64,000 nt of DNA from Allomyces macrogynus ATCC 38327 (Eukaryota > Blastocladiomycota > Blastocladiomycetes > Blastocladiales > Blastocladiaceae), in the NCBI GenBank assembly GCA_000151295.1, contig GG745332.1:1523891-1587890 (forward strand), read 5' to 3'. Below the pieces are notes generated by a model. The model had not been told where the DNA came from. It saw only the letters and a program-made list of their open reading frames with translations, and did no database searches. Below are positions 54,835 to 64,000 of the stretch, piece by piece. How positions within the stretch are numbered: position 1 is the first letter of the stretch; every line of letters begins with the position of its first letter. A program made the translations under genes and the position numbers.

Positions 54835-56016
54835 TCACGAGTTGAGCGCCGTGCGCAGCGTGCCTGGCTCCGACGGTGCGCTGGCCCCACCGTGCCGCTT
54901 ACTCGGCTTGCGCACGATGCCGCACCCGTCGTACTTTGCTTTCCAAATCCACGAGTTCCCGGGCAACTCAATCCCTTGGTTCGACGCGAGCCGGAAAAAC
55001 CGAGCCGCGGCCTGCTTGTCGCGCTTGACGCCGTCGCCGTTCAAGTAACACGTCGCCACATCCACCTGCGCGTCCGGGTCCCCGAGGTTGGCGGCAATCT
55101 GCAAATAGAATGCGCCGGTCCGCCGGCACCGTTTCACGCCCCACCCGTTGCGGAACGACTGGCCCAGCTCGTAAATCGCCAGCGTCAGTTCACGCGCAGC
55201 GACGCCCGGCCCACCGGTGCCGTTCGACTTGGCCGCCTGCGCCTGCCGCATGGCCAAGTCGGCCGCGCGCGACAGGTAGACGAACGACGCCGGCGCGTCG
55301 ACGGCGACACCCCACCCGGACCGCAGCGCCATGCCGTACAGGTACATGCCCGTGGGCGACCCTAGGTCGGCGGCGCGCTTGAAGAGCTCGGTCGATGCGG
55401 CGAGGTCGAGCTGCTCGTGCAGAACGATCCCGCGCTGGATGCACTCGTCGGCTTCCGCGGCGGCCATTTCCTCTGGGGTCAGGTTGCGGCTCGCCGAGTC
55501 GGAAGACGCGGACGTGCCGTACCCGGCGGCATCGCCGGACGCGTCGTCGTCGTTGGGCGCGGGCGAGCCCGTCAATGCGCCGCGCGGGAGCGAAATGTGG
55601 CGCACAATCGAGTTAAAGTCGGACGGCGGCTGCCGCGGGTTGACGAACGGGTGTGCGAGCGGCGGCTCGTCCGGGTCTTGGTCGTCGTCGTGGTGCGTGT
55701 CCTGCTGGTGCTGCTGGTCGTACGGCTGCTGGTCGGGGTAGCCGAACGGGAGCACGCCGCCGGGTAAGGCGTGTGCGGCGTAGCTGCCAGCGGGGATGCG
55801 CGACGGGTCGACTTGCGGGACGGCGGGACTGGCCGAAGCGCCGCGCTGTGGAGCGCCTTGGTAACCCTGCGACGAGCGCATCGAGGAGGTGCGCTTGGGC
55901 GCGTTGTGCGAGGTCAGCGGCTGCGACGGGTGGCCGAGCGGGTAGCCGTTGCTGGCAGCGGCCATGCCGTGCGAGCGCGGTGGCGGCGGCTGGTCCTGCG
56001 ACGGGTAGCTGTACAT
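54835..56016 (-). CDS. SEL1-repeat protein (Dsf2/Nif1-like)
   Basis: Intronless, 393 residues from ATG 56016 (MYSYPSQDQPPPPRSHGMAA); in-frame ATGs at 56223 and 56265 are possible but lead with basic Pro-rich sequence. The N-terminal half is disordered (Pro/Gln/Ser/His-rich), with the conserved-looking motif FNSIVRHISLPRGAL. The C-terminal half holds SEL1 repeats: HEQLDLAASTELFKRAADLG, MYLYGMALRSGWGVAVDAPA, LAIYELGQSFRNGWGVKRCR, AFYLQIAANLGDPDAQVDVA and CYLNGDGVKRDKQAAARFFR. It ends with NSWIWKAKYDGCG. The arrangement matches the fungal Dsf2/Nif1 group, scaffold proteins linked in fission yeast to inhibition of a mitotic kinase. The function here is inferred. Confidence 0.85.
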   Translation of the reverse strand: MYSYPSQDQPPPPRSHGMAAASNGYPLGHPSQPLTSHNAPKRTSSMRSSQGYQGAPQRGASASPAVPQVDPSRIPAGSYAAHALPGGVLPFGYPDQQPYDQQHQQDTHHDDDQDPDEPPLAHPFVNPRQPPSDFNSIVRHISLPRGALTGSPAPNDDDASGDAAGYGTSASSDSASRNLTPEEMAAAEADECIQRGIVLHEQLDLAASTELFKRAADLGSPTGMYLYGMALRSGWGVAVDAPASFVYLSRAADLAMRQAQAAKSNGTGGPGVAARELTLAIYELGQSFRNGWGVKRCRRTGAFYLQIAANLGDPDAQVDVATCYLNGDGVKRDKQAAARFFRLASNQGIELPGNSWIWKAKYDGCGIVRKPSKRHGGASAPSEPGTLRTALNS

Positions 56017-56547
56017 GGCGTTGCAGGGCGGGATACGGCTCGGCTTGGCGGGTGCGGGTGGTGGTGGTGGTGGTCGTCGTCGTCGTTGCGGGGTCGTGGC
56101 CGTGGTTCGCGATGGTTCGCGGTGGTTCGCGATGTCGCTCGAGCTGGCCAAGGCGCGGAGTCGGGTGGCCACCACTGCGGCGCAAAGAAGACTCGCACGC
56201 CTCGCAGGCGCGCTAGGCGGCATGTCAGATGACCGCGTCTGGCATGGGCAGGGCCCGCCGAGCACACCAAGCGGACGCCTTGATGCCGCTCTGTCTCAAC
56301 CGGCCCCGACCACCCACCACGCTCGACTCTGTTCCGTTCGAGGTCAACTCCTGCGGCGCCGCGACCAGCAACCAGCAACCACCGACGAGCCGGGCACCGC
56401 GCCAACCGCACGAGCGAGCCGTTGTCAACCACCGTTGCCCGCGCCAGAGCGCCATTTCCCCGCCAGCGCACCAACGCCGGCATCGCGCACCAGCGCCAAC
56501 ACCTGCACCGCCCGCCCCTGCCTGCCGCGCGCGCACCAACCAGCACC
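56017..56547. promoter_or_regulatory. Divergent promoter SEL1-repeat gene / TANGO2
   Basis: 530 bp between start codons, Pro-codon-like C-rich DNA on the plus strand. No independent gene. Confidence 0.45.
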
Positions 56548-57928
56548 ATGTGCATCGTCTTCCTCGCCCTCGGCCCGGCCGCACACCAGGCCGGCCACCG
56601 CCTGTACGCGTCCCCCATCGCCCCGATCCACCCATCCCGGCCCGCGTCTCACCCCACCCCGACCCCATTCCTCCCCGCACGCAGCATCCTCGCGTCGAAC
56701 CGCGACGAGTTTTTCGCGCGCGCGACGCACAAGGCGCACGCGTGGCCCGTCCCAAACTCCCCAGGCCACATTGCCGTCTGTGGCATCGACCTCGAGCGCG
56801 CCGACCACGGCACCTGGCTCGGCGTCGCCTCGACCGGCCGGTTCGCTGCCGTCACCAATTTCCGCGAACCGCAGGCCGTCGCGCTCCAGCGGTTCGGGAA
56901 GAGCTCGCTGCGCGAGTTTCGGTCCCGCGGGCGGCTCGTCAACGATTTCTTGATGGGGGAGATGCGCCCGGAAACGTACCTGAAACAGGTGGCCAAGGAG
57001 GCCTACGAGTGGCTCGGGTTCACGCTGATTGTCGGGACGGTGAATGCAGAGGAGGACGCGCGCGTGTTTGTCCTGTCGAACCGCCCGGACGTGCGGTGGG
57101 GCAGGTTGCCCGAGGGGGTCTGGGGGATTTCGAACGGGAAGCTGCGCGCGTTTCCGATCCCGGACGAGGAGTGTGACGAGGACAGTCTGGACGAAGTGGG
57201 CGTGCCGCAGGGGATCATCGACGACGAGGACGTGCCGCAGTGGATGAAAGTGCAGCGCGGCGAAGAGTACCTGGCCGACTTGTTGCGCGAGCATGCGGTC
57301 GTGGACGGCGACGACGCGTCGGATCCGACCCCGGCGGGGGTGCCGGACGAGGACGAGCGTGACGAGGTCACACCCGACAGTACGGCGTCGTGCGCGGCCG
57401 AGGAGAGGACGGAGCGGCTTGTGGAGCGGCTCTGGCATTTGCTTCGGTACGCTGTGGCCTCACTCTGTCTCACCATGCTCCTCCATTCTCATTTCCTCAC
57501 CTTGCCCACCTGGTAGCGACCCAACCCGCGCCCCCGAAGACGCGCTCCCCGCGACCGGCATGCCGCTGCACATCGAGCACGTGCTCTCATCTATCTTCAT
57601 CGAACCCACACTGCAATTCGGCCCGTCGCTCTACGGCACGCGCTCGTCGACTGTGATCCTCGTCTCCAACTCGGGCCACGTGCGATACCAAGAACGCGAG
57701 TATTTGCCGCTGCACATGTCGTCGACGATCATGACCGCCGACCTGGTCGTCAACAGTCCAGCCGCGCCCGCGGCGACGCCGACGGACGCGGCGGTGGATA
57801 TGGGCGAGCCGTTGAGACTCGTCGACCCGGCGGACTCGGACTACGTGTGGCTCGCGCTGACGAGAGAGGAGGACGAGGAGCAGCAGTTGGTCGAGTGGCA
57901 ATGGCGGATGGCGCGCGTCAACGAGTAG
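56548..57928 (+). CDS. TANGO2: TANGO2/NRDE-domain protein
   Basis: Exons 56548-56603, 56685-57446 and 57517-57928 give 409 residues. The protein starts MCIVFLALG, with the invariant Cys2 of the Ntn-hydrolase-like NRDE family. After splicing an 81-nt intron that keeps the frame open, GHRL joins ILASNRDEFFARAT, restoring the NRDE motif. Further blocks: GTWLGVASTGRFAAVTNFRE, FNDFLMGE-like VNDFLMGEMRPETYLKQV, GFTLIVGT, GVWGISNGKLRAFP, IFIEPTLQFGPSLYGTRSST and RYQEREYLPL. An acidic insertion (~residues 250-310) is longer than in animals. TANGO2 is implicated in Golgi organisation, heme trafficking and lipid homeostasis. The retained-intron frame would add about 27 Pro-rich residues and separate Cys2 from NRDE. 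Confidence 0.93.
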
Positions 57929-58204
57929 ATGGTGGCGGCGCGCGGGGAGCAGTCGGGCTCGCGCATCGAGACGCTGCTCCTTGACGGGTTAGACGAGGTG
58001 GACGCGTCGGACGGCGCGGCCGTGAAGTTGTATTCCAACATGCGTGTTGGGAGGGCGTGTCGCCCTCCCCGTTCCCCGTCGTTGGATCGGAACTGATGCT
58101 CGCGTTCTTGTCCACTCTGTCCTCCGCCATCCCATGTGCGACTTGATCATTCAACAATCATCTCTGTTCACAAACCGGTCAAACAAACCAGCAACGCTCC
58201 CTCC
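57929..58204. other. Convergent 3' region TANGO2 / acyl-CoA-synthetase-like
   Basis: Short interval between two stop codons; nothing recognised. Confidence 0.5.
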
Positions 58205-59844
58205 TCACGCCTTCCCGCCGGCCTTCCCCTCACCACGGGCGACACGCAACACCCCATGCGCCGTCACACACGCGTCCACCCCGACCCCCTTCCACGCCGG
58301 CCGCGCGACCGTGCGCACATGAACTTCCCCCACCCGGCGCGCGGCTACCTCGTCGCTCTTGGCTTTCAACACCACTTCGATGTGCGGCAAGACCGACCCG
58401 ACCGCGACATCCTTGTCGGTATCATCGATCGCGGGCACCGCCGCGCCCGCCGACATGGCCACCGGCACGCTGGTCGCGGTCGGGGACCAGACGCGGGTCC
58501 AGGTGACCCCCGTCGTGGCCGCGGTCACGAGTTCGTAGTCTTCGAACGGGACCGGAAGACCCACTTGGATCAGAGTGCGGACGGAGGGGCCGATCTGGGA
58601 GCGGAGGGAACTGCACGCCCACCGCGTGAGCGGGGCCAGGTCGCGCCATGGGAGCGGCGTGCGCGCGCGCGCGACGGCGCGGATGTGCGAAGCGATAAAG
58701 GACGAGGTCGGCCATGAGAGAGAGCGCGCGGCACGGGCAAGATCGGCGGCGAGCGACGCGGCGCAGGTGGTCGTCAGGACGACGTGGGTCGCAGTCGTTG
58801 GGAAGGTGATGTGGTGGATGTGGATGGAGGTGCCGTGCGCGAGGTAGACCCACAAGAGCAGGCGCGTCGTCTACCGCGAAATGTCAGCAGAGAACTTGAA
58901 CGCGAGAGACAGGAGGGAATGAGTGCGTACCACATTGTCGGCCGCGATCCCCGTATCGATCGCGGCCACCTCACCCGGCTGCGGCCGCTCGTCGCGGAGC
59001 CAATGGCCCGTGAGCCCCGCAACGGCCGCAAGCGCTTCGGCACACGGCACGTCGTTGCACCACGTGCGCGTCTTGTCGGTCGCCGGGACGGGGGTCGCGT
59101 CCACCACCGCCGCGCCCGTCGCCGACGCGACAAATACCGCCCACGCGGTTGCGCCCTTGGGCAGCGACTCGTACTCGCCAATCACCAGGACGTGGTCGGC
59201 GTTGCGTGCGGCGGGCGAGGTCGCGAGCGACGCGTCGACGACCAGCACGCGCGGCTGGTGCGCGGCCACGGCCTCGTCGAGCGCGGTCGACGTCAGTGTG
59301 GTCGGGGTCACGACAGGGATCCCCTGTCGCAGGAACGCGAGGAACAGCGTCTCGGACGCGACCGAGACGTGCGGGAGAGCGACGAGCACGGGCGCGCCGT
59401 TGGCCATGGGCGTAAGTGCAGACCCGACGGCGGCGATGCGGTTCAGGAACGCGTCTAAACGAGACGACTCAATTTCTACCAATCCGGCACATGCTCGACA
59501 CTAGTCGCGATGCACATACCAAACGCGAGCCGCTCGCCATCCTCACCGACCATCTCCCCATTCCCACGTAGCCCAGTCTCGACCACCTCCCACAATGACT
59601 TGGCGCGCCCGGCAATCGCGGGCACTTGCGCGAGCGGCAGACCGTGCGGCGTGCTCGGGTGCCGGAAGACGGCCGACTCAAACCGGTTGCGCGTCGTGCT
59701 GGCCAGCGCCTGGTGCCGCGCACGGTGCGCGCGAAAGGCCAGCGCGTCGGCGTCGCGCGGTGGAGTCGACAGCCAGAGCGCGGCGAGGGCTGAGGTGAGG
59801 ACGGCCGAGGCCGGGTCGAGCGCGGCGGCGAGCGTGTCGAGCAT
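58205..59844 (-). CDS. Degenerate acyl-CoA synthetase-like (AMP-binding fold) protein
   Basis: Exons 59844-59520, 59475-58931 and 58870-58205 give 511 residues. The layout follows long-chain acyl-CoA synthetases: entry region (SLWEVVETGLRGNGEMV, ESSRLDAFLNRIAAVGSALT), the alpha/beta segment LFLAFLRQGIPVVTPTTLTS, VLVVDASLATSPAARNADHV and a C-terminal part with LIQVGLPVPFEDYELVTAAT. The ATP-binding loop (YTSGTTGxPKG in true enzymes) is absent. At that place the spliced sequence reads VAAIDTGIAADNVTTRLLLW. Later adenylate-binding motifs are also not recognisable. A pseudoenzyme or a very divergent ligase is likely; family assignment is moderate. Introns are 44 and 60 nt. N-terminal residues 1-30 are hydrophobic Ala/Leu-rich, possibly a membrane anchor. 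Confidence 0.55.
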
Positions 59845-60437
59845 GGTCGTGAATGCGGTTGGTGATTGGACGTGGAGAATGGGTCCGGGTCGGCGGCGTG
59901 GTTGCAGTCCCTCTTGACGCTGTCCTTGCTCGTCGTCGTGATGCTCGCAGTCGCGTCGTCGGCACGTAGCGATTCGTCGCGATGCTGGTGGGCCGCTGGC
60001 GTCGCGCTGGGTGCACCTCCGCGAAGACGTGCTGATCCGGCGGGTCGACGGTTGGCGCACGCGCTAGTCACACGCAGCGTCCCGCACCGCCACCATCTTT
60101 GACCGCGAGACGTGCCTTCTCCATGATCGCCGCCGTCACGCCGTCTCGCGTCGCCGCAATCCCAGCCCCTTTGGGCGTTGGCGTGAGACGAGACCCTCCT
60201 AGCGCCCTGTGGGCGATGCACGCTGCGCTCGAGCTGCCCTTGCTGGTCCATCCTGACATGCGGCCCACAACTTCGTTCGTCGTTCCAGACGTTTGTGCAG
60301 GGAAGGCCGCGGCATGAGCAACAGCGTCGGAACCGGCAGGAAGCGAAATAAGCGAAAGACACCCACAACATGTAAGCAATAGTCATGTAAAGACAGGTGC
60401 CGAGCACAACCACGGCCAAGCTGACCATCGACACGCG
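59845..60437. other. Intergenic region, possible small membrane-protein exon
   Basis: A minus-strand ATG at 60434 opens MVSLAVVVLGTCLYMTIAYM-like sequence, a plausible transmembrane segment. A second Ala/Gly-rich frame at 60379-60068 (PTPKGAGIAATRDGVTAAIM) could be its downstream exon. I cannot confirm a spliced product. Otherwise this is the upstream DNA of the acyl-CoA-synthetase-like gene. Confidence 0.25.
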
Positions 60438-61981
60438 CTAGCCATCTTTGTCCTCCGGGACCGCGCCGTCGCCGCCGGCCGCGACCAAGAACGGCTGCCG
60501 AAACGCGTCGTAGATGCGCTTTGCCTACGGTGGACACCGCGTGAGCGAAACGTCGCTTGACGAGGGCCCAAACCGCATTCGCCGCACCTTTTTTGCGCCG
60601 ATTCCGGGGCACTCGCAGAGCTGGGCCTCGGTCGCTTCGACAATGCGCTCAAACGTCTACATTGGATCGGGAATGAGCATGACTGGACCGAACCGAAATT
60701 GCCGCGGCAAGTTCGACGTACCCCAAAGTTGGCCGACAGCGTCAGCACGTCGGTGCGGTTCACGCCCTTGATTTGCGTGAGCGTTTCTGCCAGCTACTCA
60801 CGAGAAACGACGGTCAGTCCACCGGTTCAACCCGCCATCGAGAGTAAACGGCACCAAACGCGTACCCGCGACATGTAGTCAGTCTCCTGCTTACCCTTGA
60901 GCACGTCGGGCGGCCTGTATTCCATGGTCTTGTACATTTCCAGGTATCGCGCGCACTCTTCCTTGCTGTGGGTTCGGGAGCGCGGTCAATCGCGGCGAAA
61001 CCAAGTGTAATTGACGCGCGGCACTCGTACCTCCACGCAAGCACCATAGTCATGTTATTGACGACGGCAATCCGCGTCAATTCGCGCACCGATGAGTTGA
61101 AGTCGTCCTATCCACCCCATTTCATCAGCAACAGCTCCACCCGCATAAACAACCCGGACCAACAAACGCACCACGTCGACGAGCACTAGCATGACCCTGA
61201 GATCAAAATGCCCGCTCAGGCCCTTGATCCGCGCATGAATGTACTCTGGATGCAATCGGTGGTACTTGATCGACAGGAACAGCACGCCGGCCGTGCGTGC
61301 GACCACATAGTCGGCGTCGGTCTCGGCAAACTCCCATGCGACAGAGCGGATCAGGTCGAGTACCGGGTTCCCGCGCTGCCGCGGCGAGACTTGGATCGCG
61401 TGCAGCGAAGCCGGTGGCGGCGCGGGTCCGGTGGGCGTGGCTGCTGCTGGGGGAGCGGGTGTGCGTGTGGCGCCGGGCTCGGGCGGGAGCGCAAACATGT
61501 CTTCGCGCTCCATCTCCTTGCGCTTGCGCCATGCGGCCTGGCCGCTCGTGGTCCCGCCGGCGCCAGGTCGTGGCGGCGCGGTGGGGCGCTGCTGCCATGC
61601 CGGACGGCCGCCGGATCCACCGGGACCGGTGCGGCCGATCGGGATGGATGGGACCGGGGCAGCAGGCCCCGTCATCGAAGCAGGACCTGCTGCGGCGGAA
61701 GCAGCAGCGGCCAGCCGCGCCTGCTCCATGAGCGCGCGCGGGTCCAGCACGCTGGCAGGTCCCGGTGGCGGCGGCGCGCTTGGTTGAGTGCTGGCATTTG
61801 CTGCGGACGCGCTGGAGCCGGATGCAGGGGGCGCTGGGAACGCTGGCGCTGGTCCTGTTGCTGATGCCGATGCGGCTGCAGAGGTCACCACCGCGGGCGA
61901 TCCAAAGACGTCACGCGCCGACGGGATGGCGAACCGCTTGCGCGGCGGCTGCGGCTGCGACGGCTGCGAGTTGTCGCTCAT
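60438..61981 (-). CDS. RAD10: ERCC1/Rad10/Swi10 nucleotide excision repair subunit
   Basis: DNA-binding partner of XPF/Rad1 in the structure-specific 5' endonuclease for excision and crosslink repair. Exons: 61981-61172, 61107-61031, 60965-60866, 60793-60722, 60656-60588, 60524-60438 (404 residues). An Ala/Pro-rich disordered N-terminus is followed by the central domain (IQVSPRQRGNPVLDLIRSV, FLSIKYHRLHPEYIHARIKG, HFDLRVMLVLVDV, NMTMVLAWSKEECARYLEMY). The tandem HhH region (TQIKGVNRTDVLTLSANFG, EAQLCECPGIGAKKAKRIYD, AFRQPFLV) follows. As in all ERCC1 proteins, the nuclease motif of XPF is missing. Five introns of 63-72 nt; intron phases were confirmed by homology on both sides. Confidence 0.95.
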
Positions 61982-62318
61982 GGTGTGCTGCTGACTGCTG
62001 GTTGCGGTCGCGCCGGCCTTCACTCGTCGTTGTCTGCGGCGTCGGCGACGACGAGCGGCGAGCAGAAGTGGGGGCAGTGAGTCTTACCGAAGTTCAGATG
62101 ATAAACGTACGAGTGCTGTGGACGCCAATCACGCGAGCGTTCCAGGAAGCAGCGGAGTGTTGCTTCGAGCCACCCAACTCTGCCAGCACGCGCTGCAAAC
62201 GTCGCCAACATTTCGCGGCCACGACAAAGACGATCACGACGCGATCGACAGCTGCACTGCGCGACAAGGAGACCATTTACGCGACTGCAACCTGCTGCAT
62301 CTTGCTCGCGTGCCCGCC
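61982..62318. promoter_or_regulatory. Divergent promoter RAD10 / metaxin
   Basis: 337 bp between start codons. No TATA was obvious. Confidence 0.45.
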
Positions 62319-63617
62319 ATGGATCAAGACGACCGTTTGGACCAGCACGACGTGGCCTTCGTGTCCGACGCTGCCGCCGACGATGGAGCTGCTGATCACG
62401 ACCACGCCGACGCGACCACGACGCTGACGAACGCTGCCGATGACGAATCAACGACGAACGACGCGCAGGAAGGCGACGCTCCAAGGACTGACCCGGCAGA
62501 TCACAATCAGAGCGACAACGCGCACGACCGCAGCCTGAACACGCCCAACCCGCTCCGTGCGCTCGCCTCGCACGTCCGGTCTGCGATCCACGCCGTGCGC
62601 ACGATCCCGGTCCCCGCGCTCGCCCTCTTGCCGCCGCTGCAGCCCGTCCCGTCGCCGGCGTCGTCGACGCCGACGCTCTACGTGCACCGCCCCCGCTGGC
62701 CGCGACAAAAGAACGCGTGGGCCTCGTCTGATCCAGAATGCCTCGTGTGGCAAGCTTACCTGCAATTCTCGGGCATTCCGTACGCGTTGGTTCTCGTCGA
62801 CGCCGACAACGCTGCCATGTCCCCGACCGGCCGCCTGCCCTTCCTCGTCACTGAGCGCGGCCGCGTCGTCGCCCTCCGCGACCGCCTTCTGCGGTACATT
62901 GCGACCAAAGCGCACTCGGACGAGGTGGAGCGCGCCATCGCTGAAGCCGCACAGCGCGGGACTCGCCCGACCGATCTGCGCGTGCTCACGCCGGACGATC
63001 TGCCGGGCCCGCCGCGCGCGCTCGCCCACTTGTACCTGGCCCTGATCGAGGCCGACTTGTGGCCCGCGCTCATGTTCAACTGGTGGCTTGAGCCGCGCAA
63101 CGGGCTCAGCGCGATGCGGCTGCTCTACGCGCCGCAAAAGAGTGCGTGGCCCGCAGTGCTCGACACGCTCCTCGTCGCCGGTATGCGCCAGCACGTGCAG
63201 GCCGATCTCGCGACCCGGTTTGCTGGCGAGATCCCGCGCGCCGAACAGTTGTACGCGAAAGCCGCCGACGCACTTGCAGCCCTCGCCGAACGGTTGGGCG
63301 ACGGCCCGTATTTCTTTGGCGACGCGCCGTCGTTCCTCGACGCGCTGTGCTTTGCCGCACTGCATTCGATCCTCTCGGCCGATTTCCCGTGCGACCGGCT
63401 GCGCGGACTCGTGCTCGCGCACGATAACTTGTTCACCTACTCGAAGAATATCTGGAACGCTTGGTTCCGCAAATGCGAAATGTCGGTGCGCCCGATTCGT
63501 CGGTGTGGCGTTGATTTGTGGCCCGCGGCCGCGACGACGAGTGCGAGTACGGCGGCGGCGGCGGGATCACCGGCAACGTCGCCGGTGGTCGCAGACGACG
63601 CGTCGAGTGTGGCCTAG
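62319..63617 (+). CDS. Metaxin/Sam37-like outer mitochondrial membrane import protein
   Basis: Component of the SAM/TOB complex for beta-barrel assembly (inferred). Intronless, 432 residues from ATG 62319; upstream in-frame ATG 62118 is less likely. The N-terminal ~90 residues are acidic (Asp/Asn/Thr). A metaxin-type GST-N domain follows (LYVHRPRWPRQKNAWASSDP, ECLVWQAYLQFSGIPYALVL, SPTGRLPFLVTERGRVVALR). A GST-C-like helical domain follows (LYLALIEADLWPALMFNWWL, LAERLGDGPYFFGDAPSFLD, AHDNLFTYSKNIWNAWF). The motif GDAPSFLDALCFAALHSIL is typical of metaxins. No clear C-terminal membrane anchor is seen; the tail is Ala/Ser/Thr-rich. Confidence 0.85.
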   Translation: MDQDDRLDQHDVAFVSDAAADDGAADHDHADATTTLTNAADDESTTNDAQEGDAPRTDPADHNQSDNAHDRSLNTPNPLRALASHVRSAIHAVRTIPVPALALLPPLQPVPSPASSTPTLYVHRPRWPRQKNAWASSDPECLVWQAYLQFSGIPYALVLVDADNAAMSPTGRLPFLVTERGRVVALRDRLLRYIATKAHSDEVERAIAEAAQRGTRPTDLRVLTPDDLPGPPRALAHLYLALIEADLWPALMFNWWLEPRNGLSAMRLLYAPQKSAWPAVLDTLLVAGMRQHVQADLATRFAGEIPRAEQLYAKAADALAALAERLGDGPYFFGDAPSFLDALCFAALHSILSADFPCDRLRGLVLAHDNLFTYSKNIWNAWFRKCEMSVRPIRRCGVDLWPAAATTSASTAAAAGSPATSPVVADDASSVA

Positions 63618-63850
63618 AGTTTTTGTTCAGTCACATCTTTGTGTTATTGGTTTCGTGCTCGGTCGAGGTGGGTCGTTCGTTTTGTTTTGCGTGCCCGACC
63701 AGCAACCATAGGTTCCCTCTCTCTTTCTCTCGTTAGTGCTGTGTTCTTCGATAAACATATCCGGGCAAAGAGAGCTGGTTCAATGTTTTACACTACGACA
63801 TCAGCAACTCCAAGTAAATCCCCACCACCACTCCACCCTCGAGACGCGCT
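63618..63850. other. Convergent 3' region
   Basis: T-rich 3' UTR-like DNA after the metaxin stop; no gene. Confidence 0.5.
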
Positions 63851-64000
63851 TTAGACCGCGTCCAGGTTCATCATCGGGTTGAGCACCAAAAACGGGTCCT
63901 CATCGTCGGCCTTCGCCTCTTCGCCTTCCTTCTTTAGGCGGCAGTGGTTCCTACTTCGACTCTTCCCCTTGGTGCCGGCCTGCGTCTGCTGATGTGAGCG
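63851..64000 (-). CDS. 3' end of an unidentified gene (cut by window edge)
   Basis: The minus-strand frame is open from the window edge to a TAA at 63853-63851. It encodes a basic stretch (GTKGKSRSRNHCRLKKEGEE) followed by an acidic/hydrophobic tail (DDEDPFLVLNPMMNLDAV). Codon use matches the neighbouring genes. There is too little sequence to assign a function. Confidence 0.45.
   Translation of the reverse strand, partial: RSHQQTQAGTKGKSRSRNHCRLKKEGEEAKADDEDPFLVLNPMMNLDAV

Overview
The window is a compact, GC-rich nuclear segment of an early-diverging fungus. Most genes carry several short spliceosomal introns (about 44-93 nt, a few of 180-250). Gene content is fungal: ILV2/ILV5, a cAMP-binding PKA regulatory subunit, RLI1, a Dsf2/Nif1-like SEL1 protein and a PTS1-bearing bioF. 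A DHCR24-type sterol delta24-reductase, an ABCB8-type transporter, TANGO2 and a metaxin argue against an ordinary ascomycete. A zoosporic lineage such as Blastocladiomycota fits best, but that is an inference. I rebuilt gene models by hand from reading frames and splice signals; exon sums and phases were checked for the multi-exon genes.

Layout. 1-5.2 kb: ILV2 (minus, cut by the window edge) head-to-head with ILV5, two consecutive steps of branched-chain amino acid synthesis, then a stomatin-like gene. 5.2-8.4 kb: a gene-poor, AT-richer island. 8.4-16.4 kb: RLI1 and an ABCC full transporter, divergent, with a tandem duplication between them. 16.8-33 kb: dense housekeeping block of OTU1, PKA-R, a U3 snoRNA gene, DHCR24, mitochondrial bL12, an RNF10/Mag2 RING protein, a Tpa1/OGFOD1 dioxygenase and an ABCB8-like half-transporter. 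33-39.2 kb: a second AT-richer island of broken, mostly unrecognised coding fragments. 40.2-43.5 kb: a C2-domain AGC kinase and a WBP4-like zinc-finger splicing protein. 43.6-54.1 kb: a large inverted repeat with two apparently identical NmrA-like genes, one in each ~1.76-kb arm. Its ~7-kb spacer holds bioF, an unknown ORF and relics of a repeated family. 54.8-64 kb: a SEL1-repeat gene, TANGO2, a degenerate acyl-CoA-synthetase-like gene, ERCC1/RAD10, a metaxin, and the 3' end of one more gene.

Most neighbours are head-to-head with 0.3-1 kb shared promoters or tail-to-tail with 0.2-0.5 kb, as in compact fungal genomes. Few neighbours are functionally linked, ILV2-ILV5 being the exception. The strongest points for follow-up are five. 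(1) 5' splice sites are dominated by GTNCG, with C at intron position +4. (2) A U3 snoRNA has a shortened box A. (3) The inverted repeat has near-identical arms embedded in diverged homologous flanks. (4) A fragment family is shared by the 33-kb island and the 47-kb spacer. (5) An acyl-CoA-synthetase-like protein lacks the ATP-binding loop.
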